In this document: piece after piece, positions 34,715 to 43,265 of the stretch | Layout of the letters: every line of letters starts with the position of its first letter | Numbering within the stretch: the first letter of the stretch is position 1 | NCBI GenBank assembly: GCA_017465575.1 | Contig: JAFTVX010000021.1 | Span: 167,833-231,832, forward strand | Length of the DNA stretch: 64,000 bases | Origin: Alistipes sp. | Lineage (GTDB): Bacteria > Bacteroidota > Bacteroidia > Bacteroidales > Rikenellaceae | Reading direction: 5' to 3' | Made by a program: the position numbers and the translations under genes | Notes under the pieces: generated by a model | What the model saw: only the letters and a program-made list of their open reading frames with translations | Databases searched by the model: none | What the model was told of the DNA's origin: nothing

Positions 34715-35611
34715 TTACTTTCGAGGTTTATAGTGGCGTGCCATCTGTGCTATTGAGCGAGTATAGTCCGAGGTTGTGCCACAGCAACCACCAACGATAC
34801 TTAAGATGCCTCGCTCGGCTGCCGTGCGCAGGGTCTCGGTATGCTTCTTCGCAGTCTCGGGGTGCTTGCCCTTTGAGTCGGGGATGCCTGCTGAGGGTGC
34901 TGCGTAGGTGGGGCGAGTGGTGTAGCGTGTGAGCAACTCGATATTATCGACGATATTCTTCACGCCATACGAACAGTTAAAGCCGATAGCCAAAGGCTCG
35001 AACTTCTCGACATCCTCGACATACTTCTCTACCGAGCGACCCGAAATCAGGAGTCCGCCAATCTTCGACAACGCAGCCGAGAAGATAATGGGCTTCTCGG
35101 GGGCTATCTTAAGACATAGCTCGGCAGCAATCTCGGCGTTGCGAACATCAGTGATGCTCTCGATAAGGAAGATATCGGCGCCCTCGCGCGCAAGTGCCTC
35201 GATAAGTGCGCGATACGATTCACGAAGCTCCTCCTCTTTAAGGTCGATAGCCAATGATATATTGCGTGTCGAAGGACCTATCGAGCCCAAGATAAATACC
35301 TCCTTGCCACTTCTCTCTCTTGCCTCCTTTGCCGCCTTTAGCGATGCTGCAACTACCTCGTCTGTCGTCTGCTCCACCTTGCACTCACGAAGCATCAAGG
35401 GGTCGCTAAGGAAGGTGTTCGAGGTGATTAACTGCGCACCCGCCTTTATCGACTCCTCGTACATTCTAACCACTCGTTCGTAGTCCGTGAGCGAGATGGT
35501 GTCGGGCACAATATCTCGGCGTGTGCCAGTAAGCGTAGTGCCTATGGCTGAGTCCTTTACGATAATATGTCGTTGGAGAATCTCTGCGATTCGCTCCTTT
35601 ATGTTGCTCAT
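34715..35611 (-). CDS. Homocysteine S-methyltransferase-like protein
   Basis: A 298-aa protein equivalent to the N-terminal zinc-barrel domain of cobalamin-dependent MetH. It shows the ITSNTFLSDPL segment (about 61-71), a GFNCSYGVKNI Cys region (about 208) and the zinc motif GGCCGTTSDY (about 272-281). The folate, B12 and activation domains of MetH are absent, so it could use another methyl donor such as S-methylmethionine or pair with a separate partner. It lies between the M20 hydrolase and the glutaminyl cyclase genes. Confidence 0.85.
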   Translation of the reverse strand: MSNIKERIAEILQRHIIVKDSAIGTTLTGTRRDIVPDTISLTDYERVVRMYEESIKAGAQLITSNTFLSDPLMLRECKVEQTTDEVVAASLKAAKEARERSGKEVFILGSIGPSTRNISLAIDLKEEELRESYRALIEALAREGADIFLIESITDVRNAEIAAELCLKIAPEKPIIFSAALSKIGGLLISGRSVEKYVEDVEKFEPLAIGFNCSYGVKNIVDNIELLTRYTTRPTYAAPSAGIPDSKGKHPETAKKHTETLRTAAERGILSIVGGCCGTTSDYTRSIAQMARHYKPRK

Positions 35612-35617
35612 AACTTC

Positions 35618-36436
35618 TTATTTAACGATTTCAATCTCAAAAATCTTGTTCCAATCCTTGCCCGTAACATAGAACTTGCCACTCTCCTTGTTGTAGGCAA
35701 CACCATTAAATGCCTCGGCCTCAGGGTTATCCTTAAGGCGTGAGCGCAACTCTGGCAAGTCGACATATCCCTCGACGATGCCCGTTGCGGGGTTAATCTC
35801 CACAATGGCGCTCGTAAGGTAGATATTCGCCCAAATCTTGCCATCTACCCACTCCAACTCGTTGATGTAGTCGAGAGGCTGGCCGTTGAAACTCACCAAG
35901 ATAGAGCGCTTGGTGGCAAATGTCTCGGGGTCTATCTCGCGGATTGTCGAGCTACCGTCGGATAGGAATAGGCGGTTGCCATCGGTGGTGATGCCCCAGC
36001 CCTCGCCATTGTAGCGAATGGTCTTCTGCAATTTGCCATCGAGGTCGTAGATATATGCCTTGTGCGAGGTCCATGTGAGCTGATATATGCGGTCGCCATA
36101 GTGGGTGATGCCCTCACCAAACTCATCTTTCGGAAGCGATGCTATGCGCTCCACACCGCCCGTACGAAGGTCGATGCGCTGAAGGTAGGATTCGCCCTCC
36201 TGACCTGTGCCCTCCCACATAGTGCCGTTGACCCATTCCAAGCCTTGGGTGTAACTCTCCGAAGAGTGGGGATGCTCCGCCACAACGCGGTAGTCGTATA
36301 GCGTGGCATAGGTCGTCGTGGGCTGACTCTCTGCCTCTTTATCCTCGCCCTTGGCACTATTTGCCGTGCCTCCGCAAGCCACCAAGAGCGCTGCACAGAG
36401 GGGTGCCAATATGCCGAATTTTTCGATTATGTTCAT
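35618..36436 (-). CDS. Glutaminyl-peptide cyclotransferase (lipoprotein)
   Basis: A 272-aa five-bladed beta-propeller enzyme that would convert N-terminal Gln of exported proteins to pyroglutamate. ATG at 36436 gives a lipoprotein signal MNIIEKFGILAPLCAALLVAC; the in-frame ATG at 36463 falls within the promoter box and is rejected. SYTQGLEWVNGTMWEGTGQ, GEGITHYGDRIYQLTW and NELEWVDGKIWANIYL are characteristic of the plant/bacterial QC family. Location is the periplasm or outer membrane. Confidence 0.9.
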   Translation of the reverse strand: MNIIEKFGILAPLCAALLVACGGTANSAKGEDKEAESQPTTTYATLYDYRVVAEHPHSSESYTQGLEWVNGTMWEGTGQEGESYLQRIDLRTGGVERIASLPKDEFGEGITHYGDRIYQLTWTSHKAYIYDLDGKLQKTIRYNGEGWGITTDGNRLFLSDGSSTIREIDPETFATKRSILVSFNGQPLDYINELEWVDGKIWANIYLTSAIVEINPATGIVEGYVDLPELRSRLKDNPEAEAFNGVAYNKESGKFYVTGKDWNKIFEIEIVK

Positions 36437-36460
36437 AAAATTTTGATAAAATGTAACGCA

Positions 36461-36497
36461 CAAAGATAACGATTTTCGAGGGAAATTCCTACCTTTG
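36461..36497. promoter_or_regulatory. Divergent -7 boxes for glutaminyl cyclase and birA
   Basis: On the minus strand 36461-36468 reads TATCTTTG, serving glutaminyl cyclase. On the plus strand 36490-36497 reads TACCTTTG, serving birA. The two boxes are only 21 nt apart and back to back, so the two transcription units share a very compact control region. Confidence 0.65.
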
Positions 36498-36520
36498 AAA
36501 AAATAATAGACGAAAAAAGC

Positions 36521-37252
36521 GTGATTTATAAAAAGCAGAGCACAACATCGACCAACGACGATGCCCGAAGCCGTGAGCTACACCATATGGATGTGGTGTG
36601 GGCAGAGTGGCAGAGCGCAGGTCGTGGACAGCGTGGCCATTCGTGGCATAGCGTTGAGAATGAGAATCTTACATTCTCGGTTGTGCTTGAGCCACACTTC
36701 TTGCCTATTGTCGAGCAGTTTCTCCTTAGCGAGGTCGTAGCCTTGGCCTTGGTGGCGACGATGCGAGAGTGGGGTATCGAGTGTCGGATTAAGTGGACTA
36801 ACGATATCTACGCTGGCGATAAGAAGATTGTGGGTGTGCTTATCGAGCACTCGCTATCGACCGAACGCATCGAGCGCACGATTGTTGGCATCGGCATAAA
36901 TGTCAACCAGCTTAACTTTCCCGCCGACCTGCCAAACCCTACCTCGATGGCTGTGGTGTGTGGCAAGGTGCTTGACCGTGAGGAGGTTTTGCGCTCGTTT
37001 ATGCGCCACTTGGAGTCGCTATATGGAGCGTTGGAGCGTGGTGAGAAGGGTACATTAGAGGAGCGTTACCGCCAGACGATGTACCACTTGGGCGAGGAGC
37101 ATACCTACGCCTACTCATCGGGCGAGAGGTTTCGTGCTACGATTCGAGGTGTAAGACCATCGGGTGAGTTGCGCTTGGAGCATAGCGACGGCATCATCAG
37201 GGAGTACGCCTTCAAGGAGGTGGAGTTTGTACTTCCGCACAAAGAGAGATAA
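36521..37252 (+). CDS. birA: Biotin--[acetyl-CoA-carboxylase] ligase
   Basis: A 243-aa biotin protein ligase that attaches biotin to carrier proteins via biotinyl-AMP. It has GRGQRGHSWHS (about residues 34-44), the KWTNDIY segment (about 92-98) with the catalytic Lys, and GIGINVNQ. There is no N-terminal DNA-binding domain, so it is the monofunctional type. The start codon is GTG at 36521, about 24 nt after a consensus -7 box, and no better ATG exists in frame. Confidence 0.93.
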   Translation: MIYKKQSTTSTNDDARSRELHHMDVVWAEWQSAGRGQRGHSWHSVENENLTFSVVLEPHFLPIVEQFLLSEVVALALVATMREWGIECRIKWTNDIYAGDKKIVGVLIEHSLSTERIERTIVGIGINVNQLNFPADLPNPTSMAVVCGKVLDREEVLRSFMRHLESLYGALERGEKGTLEERYRQTMYHLGEEHTYAYSSGERFRATIRGVRPSGELRLEHSDGIIREYAFKEVEFVLPHKER

Positions 37253-37260
37253 TAACTATA

Positions 37261-37451
37261 GGTAGGTTCTATAAATTAGGTCGAGGCGATTTTGAAGATA
37301 ATTTTGAGGATATTTCTTATTTCTTCCGCAGGGCGCAATGCGAGCATTGTAACTAAGGAAAAATAAGGAAGATACCAAAATTAACTCAAAAGCGACCGAA
37401 ATAGAATCTGCCGACGACGAATAGCTTATTTACTAATTTATAGAACATACC
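37261..37451. mobile_element. MITE-like element with 19-bp terminal inverted repeats
   Basis: GGTAGGTTCTATAAATTAG at 37261-37279 is repeated inverted at 37433-37451 with one mismatch. The 191-bp element is AT-rich, non-coding and internally palindromic (TTTTGAGGATATTTCTTATT-type against AATAAGGAAGATACCAAAA-type). TA flanks both sides and could be the duplicated target. It sits between birA and the flavodoxin gene. No transposase is in the window. Confidence 0.7.
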
Positions 37452-37469
37452 TAAACTGAGATAAGCAAA

Positions 37470-38096
37470 ATGAAAGTTTTAATGATTAACGGTAGTCCTC
37501 ATGTTACGGGTAACACCTATGAGGCACTAAAACATATGGCCGACACCTTCCGTGAGGAGGGCATCGATGCCGACATCGTGCATATCGGCACCGACCCCAT
37601 TCAGGGCTGTATCGGTTGTCTAAACTGCTTGCAGAGTGGCACTTGCGCCTATAACGACCCACTCTTCAAGGTGCTTGAGGCAAAGGCAAAGGAGTGTGAT
37701 GCCCTCGTTATCGGCTCACCCGTATACTACGCAGGCCCCACTGGCTCGCTCTGCGCCATCCTCGACCGCCTATTCTGCGCCGCTGGTCGCCACCTAAGCT
37801 ACAAGCCTGCAGCATCTGTCTCGGTATGTAGCCGTAGCGGCTCGACGGCAGCCTTCGACCGCCTTAATAAGTACTTTACGATGAACAATATGCCCGTCGT
37901 GTCGTCGCACAACTGGAATAGCGCCATCGCCTCACTCCCTGGCGAGGTATCTACCGACAAGGAGGGTATGGAGGTGCTTCGTGCCCTTGCCCGCAATATG
38001 GCGTGGTTGATGCGCAAGATTAAGGCGAGCGATGAGCCCAACCCCGCACGCGAAGAGCCAGAAAGTGCCAAGCTTATACGCTGGTTCATCAGCTAA
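37470..38096 (+). CDS. Flavodoxin-fold NAD(P)H-dependent oxidoreductase
   Basis: A 208-aa FMN-binding protein of the iron-sulfur flavoprotein/NADPH-dependent FMN reductase group. MKVLMINGSPHVTGNTYEAL at the N terminus is the phosphate-binding loop. CIGCLNCLQSGTC (about residues 48-60) could bind an Fe-S cluster, though the spacing is looser than in methanogen Isf proteins. IGSPVYYAGPTGSLCAILDR is the second flavin loop. Electron partner unknown. Its TAA stop codon is the first triplet of a nested palindrome. Confidence 0.87.
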   Translation: MKVLMINGSPHVTGNTYEALKHMADTFREEGIDADIVHIGTDPIQGCIGCLNCLQSGTCAYNDPLFKVLEAKAKECDALVIGSPVYYAGPTGSLCAILDRLFCAAGRHLSYKPAASVSVCSRSGSTAAFDRLNKYFTMNNMPVVSSHNWNSAIASLPGEVSTDKEGMEVLRALARNMAWLMRKIKASDEPNPAREEPESAKLIRWFIS

Positions 38097-38222
38097 TTTC
38101 TTGTGAAAAGGGGCATCCTTCGACGCCTCAATCATTGCCCTGAATGGGAAATACGCAGAGTATGTCCCATCCAGGGCAATTTCTTTATCGGCGCCAAATT
38201 ATGCCCCTTTTGACAAGAAATT
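38094..38222 (+). repeat. Stop-anchored nested palindrome, copy D (end of flavodoxin gene)
   Basis: Starts TAATTTCTTGTGAAAAGGGG and ends CCCCTTTTGACAAGAAATT. Relative to copy A, the proximal GATAAG has become GAAAAG and the distal CTTCTG has become CTTTTG, so a mismatch is replaced by a base pair. The inner stem is almost identical to copy A read in the same sense. It overlaps the flavodoxin stop codon. Confidence 0.85.
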
Positions 38223-38353
38223 GGGTTCTTTGCCGTGAAAAGCCGCAATCTGCGGTCTATCCCAAAAATGCCGTCAATGAGCAGTACGACAAGTACAGCC
38301 CATCGTCGGGATTTTTGCGATGAGCCAAATTAGACCCACTCTGACAACAAATT
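38223..38353 (+). repeat. Degenerate second palindrome behind copy D
   Basis: Begins GGGTTCTTTGCCGTGAAAAG and ends CTGACAACAAATT, a worn version of the family ends. The middle carries CTATCCCAAAAATGCCG paired with a CGGGATTTTTGCGATGAG-type arm around AGTACGACAAGTAC. A sister copy follows copy E at 46782-46914. Confidence 0.7.
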
Positions 38354-38354
38354 A

Positions 38355-38545
38355 TGGTCGTGGTGGTTGGAAGGTGGTAAACTGCGCTCCGTGGAGCGCC
38401 AGCTAACGCTGAGGGGTACGAGGGGTATGAGAGGTACAAGGGGTTGCGCTTCACAGAAGCGCTTTATTAGCGCTCGGCCGTTGGCCTCTTATACCCCTTA
38501 GAACCCTTTTACCCCTTAGGCGTAGCCCGCAGGCGGAACGCCTGC
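38355..38545 (+). repeat. G-array module (copy 2)
   Basis: Follows the tandem palindromes. GCGCTCCGTGGAGCGC and CAGCTAACGCTG are followed by 9-nt units GGGGTACGA, GGGGTATGA, GAGGTACAA and GGGG (38413-38443). Small hairpins and a C-rich arm (ACCCCTTAGAACCC, TTTTACCCCTTAGG) come next, and the module ends in GCAGGCGGAACGCCTGC. One of the four G-runs is interrupted (GAGG). The region then runs into GCTCTTT simple repeats up to mqnD. Confidence 0.72.
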
Positions 38546-38569
38546 TCTCTCTTTGCTCTTTGCTCTTCT

Positions 38570-39343
38570 CTACCTCACCAGCTCCTCGATTGCTCGTCTG
38601 CCCTCGTTGCCAAGTGATAGCGAGAAGTCGTTGACAAACAGAGCGATATGCTTCTCTATTACATCATCTTCCAGCTCCTGGGCGTGGTCTTTGATAAAGG
38701 CGCGAGACACGGTAGGGTGGGCGAAGGCGTATGCTATACTCTCGCGGAGTAGCGCCTCGAAGGCTCGGATTTGCTCCTCGCCAAGAGTCTTGCGTGCAGT
38801 GATAATGCCCAAGGGCAGGGGCAGCGATGTCTGGCGCTCCCACTCGATGCCGAGGTCGGCAACGAGTTCGAGGTTGCGCCTCTCGTAGACAAACCTACCC
38901 TCGTGGATAAGCACGCCACCATCATACTCGCCACGCTCTACAGCCTCGGCAATCTCGGAAAATAGGCGCGGTGTGCGCTCCTCAATCGAAGGAAATAGTC
39001 TGCGCACCAAGGCATTTGCCGTGGTGTGCTCGCCAGGAACGGCGATATGTCGAAGTGGGGTAGTCTCGCCCTTACGGCGCACCATAAGAGGGCCGTTGCC
39101 ACGACCAAGGGCTGCACCGCTATCCAAAACTTCGTAGTTTTGCTCAATAGCGGGAAGCACCGCAGCGCTACACTTCGTAATGTCGTAGCGGTGGTTGATG
39201 GCGGCAGCATTGAGTTGCTCGATATCGAGGTACTCGACATCGAACTGCATACCACGACAGTCGATGCGGTGGTTGATTATCGCATCGAACATAAAGGTGT
39301 CGTTGGGGCAGGGCGATATGGCAAGTCGTAGTGGCTTACTCAT
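38570..39343 (-). CDS. mqnD: 1,4-dihydroxy-6-naphthoate synthase
   Basis: A 257-aa periplasmic-binding-protein-fold enzyme without a signal peptide, catalysing a late step of the futalosine route to menaquinone. The N-terminal LAISPCPNDTFMFDA and GGVLIHEGRFVYE (about residues 136-148) are MqnD hallmarks. Its start codon lies 5 nt inside the upstream small membrane protein gene's end (8-nt overlap), and mqnB is just beyond, so the three form a tight operon. Confidence 0.9.
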   Translation of the reverse strand: MSKPLRLAISPCPNDTFMFDAIINHRIDCRGMQFDVEYLDIEQLNAAAINHRYDITKCSAAVLPAIEQNYEVLDSGAALGRGNGPLMVRRKGETTPLRHIAVPGEHTTANALVRRLFPSIEERTPRLFSEIAEAVERGEYDGGVLIHEGRFVYERRNLELVADLGIEWERQTSLPLPLGIITARKTLGEEQIRAFEALLRESIAYAFAHPTVSRAFIKDHAQELEDDVIEKHIALFVNDFSLSLGNEGRRAIEELVR

Positions 39344-39548
39344 TACTCTCGCTCACTTCCGAAATCTGCTTCTTAGCCTTGCGACCGCCAAAGCGACCAA
39401 GCAACCAGCCCGAGAGGAATACAAGGGCGAAGATTGCAAACCATCCAAGACCCAAGAGCACCTGGTTCTTGAAGTAGTACCATACAAGGCCAATGCTTGT
39501 TACTGCAACGGCAATAACAAGAATGTAAATCAAAATTTTACGAGCCAT
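39336..39548 (-). CDS. Small two-helix membrane protein between mqnB and mqnD
   Basis: A 70-aa protein: MARKILIYILVIAVAVTSIG, a short YYFKNQ linker, a second hydrophobic segment WFAIFALVFLSGWLLGRF, and a charged tail KAKKQISEVSESNE. Two membrane spans with both ends probably cytoplasmic. It overlaps mqnD by 8 nt and starts 1 nt after the mqnB stop codon, so it is surely translated with them. It has no recognised function; a link to menaquinone synthesis is only positional. Confidence 0.75.
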   Translation of the reverse strand: MARKILIYILVIAVAVTSIGLVWYYFKNQVLLGLGWFAIFALVFLSGWLLGRFGGRKAKKQISEVSESNE

Positions 39549-39549
39549 A

Positions 39550-40068
39550 CTATTTATAATATAAGTGTTGGAGTGTTGCAGCAAGGCTCTCGGTAGCCTC
39601 CTCGATATGCCACTTCGAACTCTCGTCGCCCACATAGTTCGACACCGAGCGAATCTCGGTGGCGTTGAACGACAGCTCCTCGGCAAGGGCAAAGAGTGCT
39701 GCACCCTCCATATTCTCAATATCTCTGCCATCTGCCATAGCGCCACTGCGGTGTACGCTATTTGATGTTGCCGAGCGGAGCGTTGTTCGGGGCGTTGTAC
39801 AATAGGCTTTGCGGAACCTTTCGGGAAGCTCCACGCAGCACTCCTCGACAACCTCGACAACCTCGCCCAACGCCAACTCCTCGTTGTATGCCCCCGCAAT
39901 ACCCGACAGCACGACCTCTCTGCCGTCGAGCCTATGCTCGCGGTAGAGGCGTGCAAGGGTGGCTGCCGTAGCCGTCATGCCTACGCCCGAGACGACAACC
40001 TCGGCATCGGGGCAGAGCCTAACGAAGGGCTCTGCCTCAAGCCGTGTAGGGAACAAAAAGAGTGGCAT
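39550..40068 (-). CDS. mqnB: Futalosine hydrolase
   Basis: A 172-aa nucleoside-phosphorylase-fold enzyme that removes hypoxanthine from futalosine to give dehypoxanthine futalosine, the substrate of MqnC. VVVSGVGMTATAATLARL (about 25-42), LSGIAGAYNEEL (about 54-65) and the NMEGAALFALAEEL segment with the catalytic-type Glu are family features. It is somewhat shorter than typical (~200 aa) at the N terminus. First gene of the mqnB, small membrane protein, mqnD run, 12 nt downstream of fhs. Confidence 0.82.
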   Translation of the reverse strand: MPLFLFPTRLEAEPFVRLCPDAEVVVSGVGMTATAATLARLYREHRLDGREVVLSGIAGAYNEELALGEVVEVVEECCVELPERFRKAYCTTPRTTLRSATSNSVHRSGAMADGRDIENMEGAALFALAEELSFNATEIRSVSNYVGDESSKWHIEEATESLAATLQHLYYK

Positions 40069-40080
40069 CCTCCGAATGTG

Positions 40081-41751
40081 TTATACGATACCCTCAACAT
40101 TGCCATCCTCTGCCAAGCGGATATTGCCTGCCTGAGGAGTCTTGCTAAGACCGGGCATACGCATAATATCGCCAGCCAAAGCTACAACGAAGCCCGAACC
40201 TGCGTTGAGCTCGATATCCTTGATGTTGATCTCGAAGCCCTCAACCGAGCCATAACGCTTGGCATCTGCCGAGAACGAGAACTGTGTCTTGGCGATACAT
40301 ACGGGCAAGTTACCCATACCCCACTTCTCGAGGAGGGCAATCTCCTTCTGGGCACGAGGACCAAAGACTACAGAACCAGCGCCGTAGATGTTCTTTGCCA
40401 CCTTCGTAATCTTATCCTTGATGCTATCCTCCAAGTCGTAAGCGTAGTTGATAGGCTGCGAGGGCTGAGTCTCGATAAGCTCAACGGCTGCCTGTGCAAG
40501 CTCTGCTGCACCAGCGCCACCCTCAGCGTATGCGTTGTTGATTACGCAGCGCACGCCAAGCTCGGCGCAGTGCTCCATAACCATCGCAATCTCGTCGTCG
40601 GTATCGCTGGCAAAGCGGTTGAAGCATACAAGCACGGTCTGACCAAACTTCTTGAGGTTTGCCACATGGCGGTCGAGGTTAGCGAAGCCCTGCTTCAAGC
40701 CCTCGGCGTTGGGCAACTTAATCTCGGTCTCGGGCACGCCACCGTGCATCTTGAGAGCAAGCGTCGAGGCTACCAAGACGGTAAGGTCGGGCTTAAGACC
40801 TGCCTGACGGCACTTGATGTCGAGGAACTTCTCGGCACCGAGGTCTGCACCGAAACCTGCCTCGGTAACGGTGTAGTCTGCCCAAGTCATAGCCATACGG
40901 GTAGCAATCACAGAGTTACAGCCGTGGGCGATATTTGCAAACGGGCCACCGTGGATAATTACGGGGTTGTGCTCCGTGGTCTGCACAAGGTTGGGGTTGA
41001 TGGCATCCTTCAAGAGAGCCACAACAGCACCTGTTACGCCAAGGTCGTTAACCGTAAACGGAGTGTCGTCGTAGCGCACGCCAAGCACGATACGACCGAT
41101 ACGAGCGTAGAGGTCGTCGACATTGCGAGCAAGGCACAAAATAGCCATAATCTCCGATGCAGGGGTGATGTCGAAGCCAGTCTCTGTGGGGATGCCGTTT
41201 GCCGAGCCACCCAAGCCCGAAACGATGTTACGCAACGAGCGGTCGTTCATATCGAGCACACGGCGCCACATAACCTTCTTCAAGCCTACCTGCTTTGAGC
41301 GGTTGTGGTAGAGGTAGTTATCCAACAACGCTGCGATAAGGTTGTTTGCCGAGGTGATAGCGTGGAAGTCGCCAGTGAAGTGGAGGTTGATATCCTCCGA
41401 GGGCAACACCTGAGCATAGCCACCACCAGTAGCACCACCCTTCATACCGAAGCAGGGGCCGAGCGAGGGCTCACGAAGGGCGATAATCGCCTTCTTGCCG
41501 ATATGGTTAAGACCCATACCGAGACCGATGCTCACGGTGGTCTTACCTACACCCGCCTTTGTTGCGGTGATAGCCGTAACGAGGATAAGGTGGTTCTTGG
41601 CAACCTTCTTCTCGTCAATCAGTTTGTAAGGAACCTTGGCAATGTACTTGCCATAATTAAATACCTCATCATCGGGGAAACCAACCTGAGCTGCAACCTC
41701 GCGAATATTCTTTAACTTCGTTTCGCGAGCAATTTCGATATCTGTTTTCAT
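40081..41751 (-). CDS. fhs: Formate--tetrahydrofolate ligase
   Basis: A 556-aa enzyme that makes 10-formyl-THF from formate, THF and ATP. The ATP loop [17 protein letters not shown] is at about residues 61-77, [20 protein letters not shown] follows at about 94-113, and [13 protein letters not shown] lies near 345. Full family length. It sits between the Xaa-Pro peptidase gene (upstream, 45 nt) and mqnB (downstream, 12 nt). It supplies one-carbon units for purine, serine and methionine synthesis. Confidence 0.96.
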   Translation of the reverse strand: MKTDIEIARETKLKNIREVAAQVGFPDDEVFNYGKYIAKVPYKLIDEKKVAKNHLILVTAITATKAGVGKTTVSIGLGMGLNHIGKKAIIALREPSLGPCFGMKGGATGGGYAQVLPSEDINLHFTGDFHAITSANNLIAALLDNYLYHNRSKQVGLKKVMWRRVLDMNDRSLRNIVSGLGGSANGIPTETGFDITPASEIMAILCLARNVDDLYARIGRIVLGVRYDDTPFTVNDLGVTGAVVALLKDAINPNLVQTTEHNPVIIHGGPFANIAHGCNSVIATRMAMTWADYTVTEAGFGADLGAEKFLDIKCRQAGLKPDLTVLVASTLALKMHGGVPETEIKLPNAEGLKQGFANLDRHVANLKKFGQTVLVCFNRFASDTDDEIAMVMEHCAELGVRCVINNAYAEGGAGAAELAQAAVELIETQPSQPINYAYDLEDSIKDKITKVAKNIYGAGSVVFGPRAQKEIALLEKWGMGNLPVCIAKTQFSFSADAKRYGSVEGFEINIKDIELNAGSGFVVALAGDIMRMPGLSKTPQAGNIRLAEDGNVEGIV

Positions 41752-41796
41752 AAAATCACTTCTTATGTTTAAGTTTTAATTAAAGTTTCCTGTAGA

Positions 41797-43194
41797 TTAA
41801 ATTTCTTTGCCCACGACAGCCTCGAGCTCCTCGACGGTGAGGGGCAAGAGCTTGTCGCCAATAAAGCGGCTACCTGTCTCGGTAACCAATACATCGTCCT
41901 CGATGCGGATACCACCGAAGGTGCGGAATGCGTCGAGTGCTGCGTAGTCTACGATACCCTCGAACTTGCCCTCCGAACGCATCTTGTCGATAAGTGCAGG
42001 GATAAAGTAGAGACCTGGCTCGTCAGACATAACGGTGCCAGGCTCAACACGCCAAGTAGCGCGGTGAACACAGGTTGCCGACTTCTGGGCACGCTCCAAG
42101 ACTGTTGAGAAGTCGAACGAGCGCTCGCCGATATTCTCGCAGTCGTGAACATCCATACCCATACCGTGACCAAGGCCGTGGGGCATAAAGAGGTACATAG
42201 CGCCCGCCTCAACAGCCACCTCGGGGGTAGACTTGATAAGACCCAAGCCCTTAAGACCATCTGCCAACGACATATAGGCTGCCTTGTGAATCTCGGGGTA
42301 CATAGTGCCGGGCTTAATCATATCCTTAACCTCGCCGTGGGCACGCAATACTACATTGTAGACATCGCGCTGCAAGTCGCTAAACTTACCATTTACGGGG
42401 TAGGTACGGGTGTGGTCTGAGCAGTAGCCCTCAACCGACTCGCCACCGCCATCTACCAGGAGCAAACGACCCGACTCCAAGACGCCATCGTGGTTGTGGT
42501 TGTGCAAAATCTCGCCGTGCTGTGTTACGATTGTGGGGAACGATACACCCTGACCGTACGACTTGGCGATGCCCTCAACACGACCAGCAATCTCACGCTC
42601 AACAACGCCGGGGCGACACATACGCATAGCGGTCATATGCATCTGGTAGCCAATCTTGAAGGCACGCTCCAAAGCCTCAATCTCCTCTGCCGACTTCTTC
42701 TCGCGCATCTCCGCTACGGCAAACATCAAGTCCAAAGACTTGCGCTCGTGGAGCATATCGAGACGAATGCCAAGCATATCGGCAACCGAAATCTTGAGTT
42801 CGGCACGATAGGGAGGCAAGTAGTGAACGGGGCGATTCTGCTCGATAGCCTTGCGCAAGATAGCGCGGATATCGTTAAGAGGGTAGCTCTTCTCCACGCC
42901 TACCTCGGCAGCCTGATCGGCGATGGTGGGCATAGGACCAGTCCAGATGATATCCTCTACTGTAAAGTCATCGCCAAAGAGCATTGCCTCACCCGACTCG
43001 GCATCCAAAAGACCGATAAGCGAGGGAACATCCAAACCGAAGTAGTATCGGAAGGTTGAGTCCTGACGATAGTAATAGGTGTTGTTGGGGTAGTTGTTGG
43101 GTACCTCGGGGTTGCCAGGAAGGAGGATAAGACCCTTGCCTACTCGGCGACACAACTCGGCACGACGACCAATGTAAGTCTCTTTGCTGAACAT
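41797..43194 (-). CDS. Xaa-Pro aminopeptidase (M24 family)
   Basis: A 465-aa cytoplasmic metallopeptidase that removes residues ahead of proline. The AMP_N domain covers about residues 1-140. The pita-bread M24 domain has the metal ligands Asp (LLLVDGGGE and YCSDHTRTYPV), His (GLGHGMGMDVHD) and Glu (VMSDEPGLYF and GGIRIEDDVLVT). No signal peptide. It lies in the same-strand series with fhs and the U32 gene but is separated by 45 and 71 nt, so co-transcription is uncertain. Confidence 0.93.
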   Translation of the reverse strand: MFSKETYIGRRAELCRRVGKGLILLPGNPEVPNNYPNNTYYYRQDSTFRYYFGLDVPSLIGLLDAESGEAMLFGDDFTVEDIIWTGPMPTIADQAAEVGVEKSYPLNDIRAILRKAIEQNRPVHYLPPYRAELKISVADMLGIRLDMLHERKSLDLMFAVAEMREKKSAEEIEALERAFKIGYQMHMTAMRMCRPGVVEREIAGRVEGIAKSYGQGVSFPTIVTQHGEILHNHNHDGVLESGRLLLVDGGGESVEGYCSDHTRTYPVNGKFSDLQRDVYNVVLRAHGEVKDMIKPGTMYPEIHKAAYMSLADGLKGLGLIKSTPEVAVEAGAMYLFMPHGLGHGMGMDVHDCENIGERSFDFSTVLERAQKSATCVHRATWRVEPGTVMSDEPGLYFIPALIDKMRSEGKFEGIVDYAALDAFRTFGGIRIEDDVLVTETGSRFIGDKLLPLTVEELEAVVGKEI

Positions 43195-43265
43195 AGTTTT
43201 ATAGTTTTAAGTTATTAATTATCATTTAGTTATATTAGGTTCTTGTGTGTTTGAAAGTGCGAAAA

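Noticed and set aside
39934-41298. 454-codon open frame antisense to formate-THF ligase
   Set aside because: Complement of a strongly conserved gene; cysteine- and histidine-rich random-looking sequence without promoter or motif.
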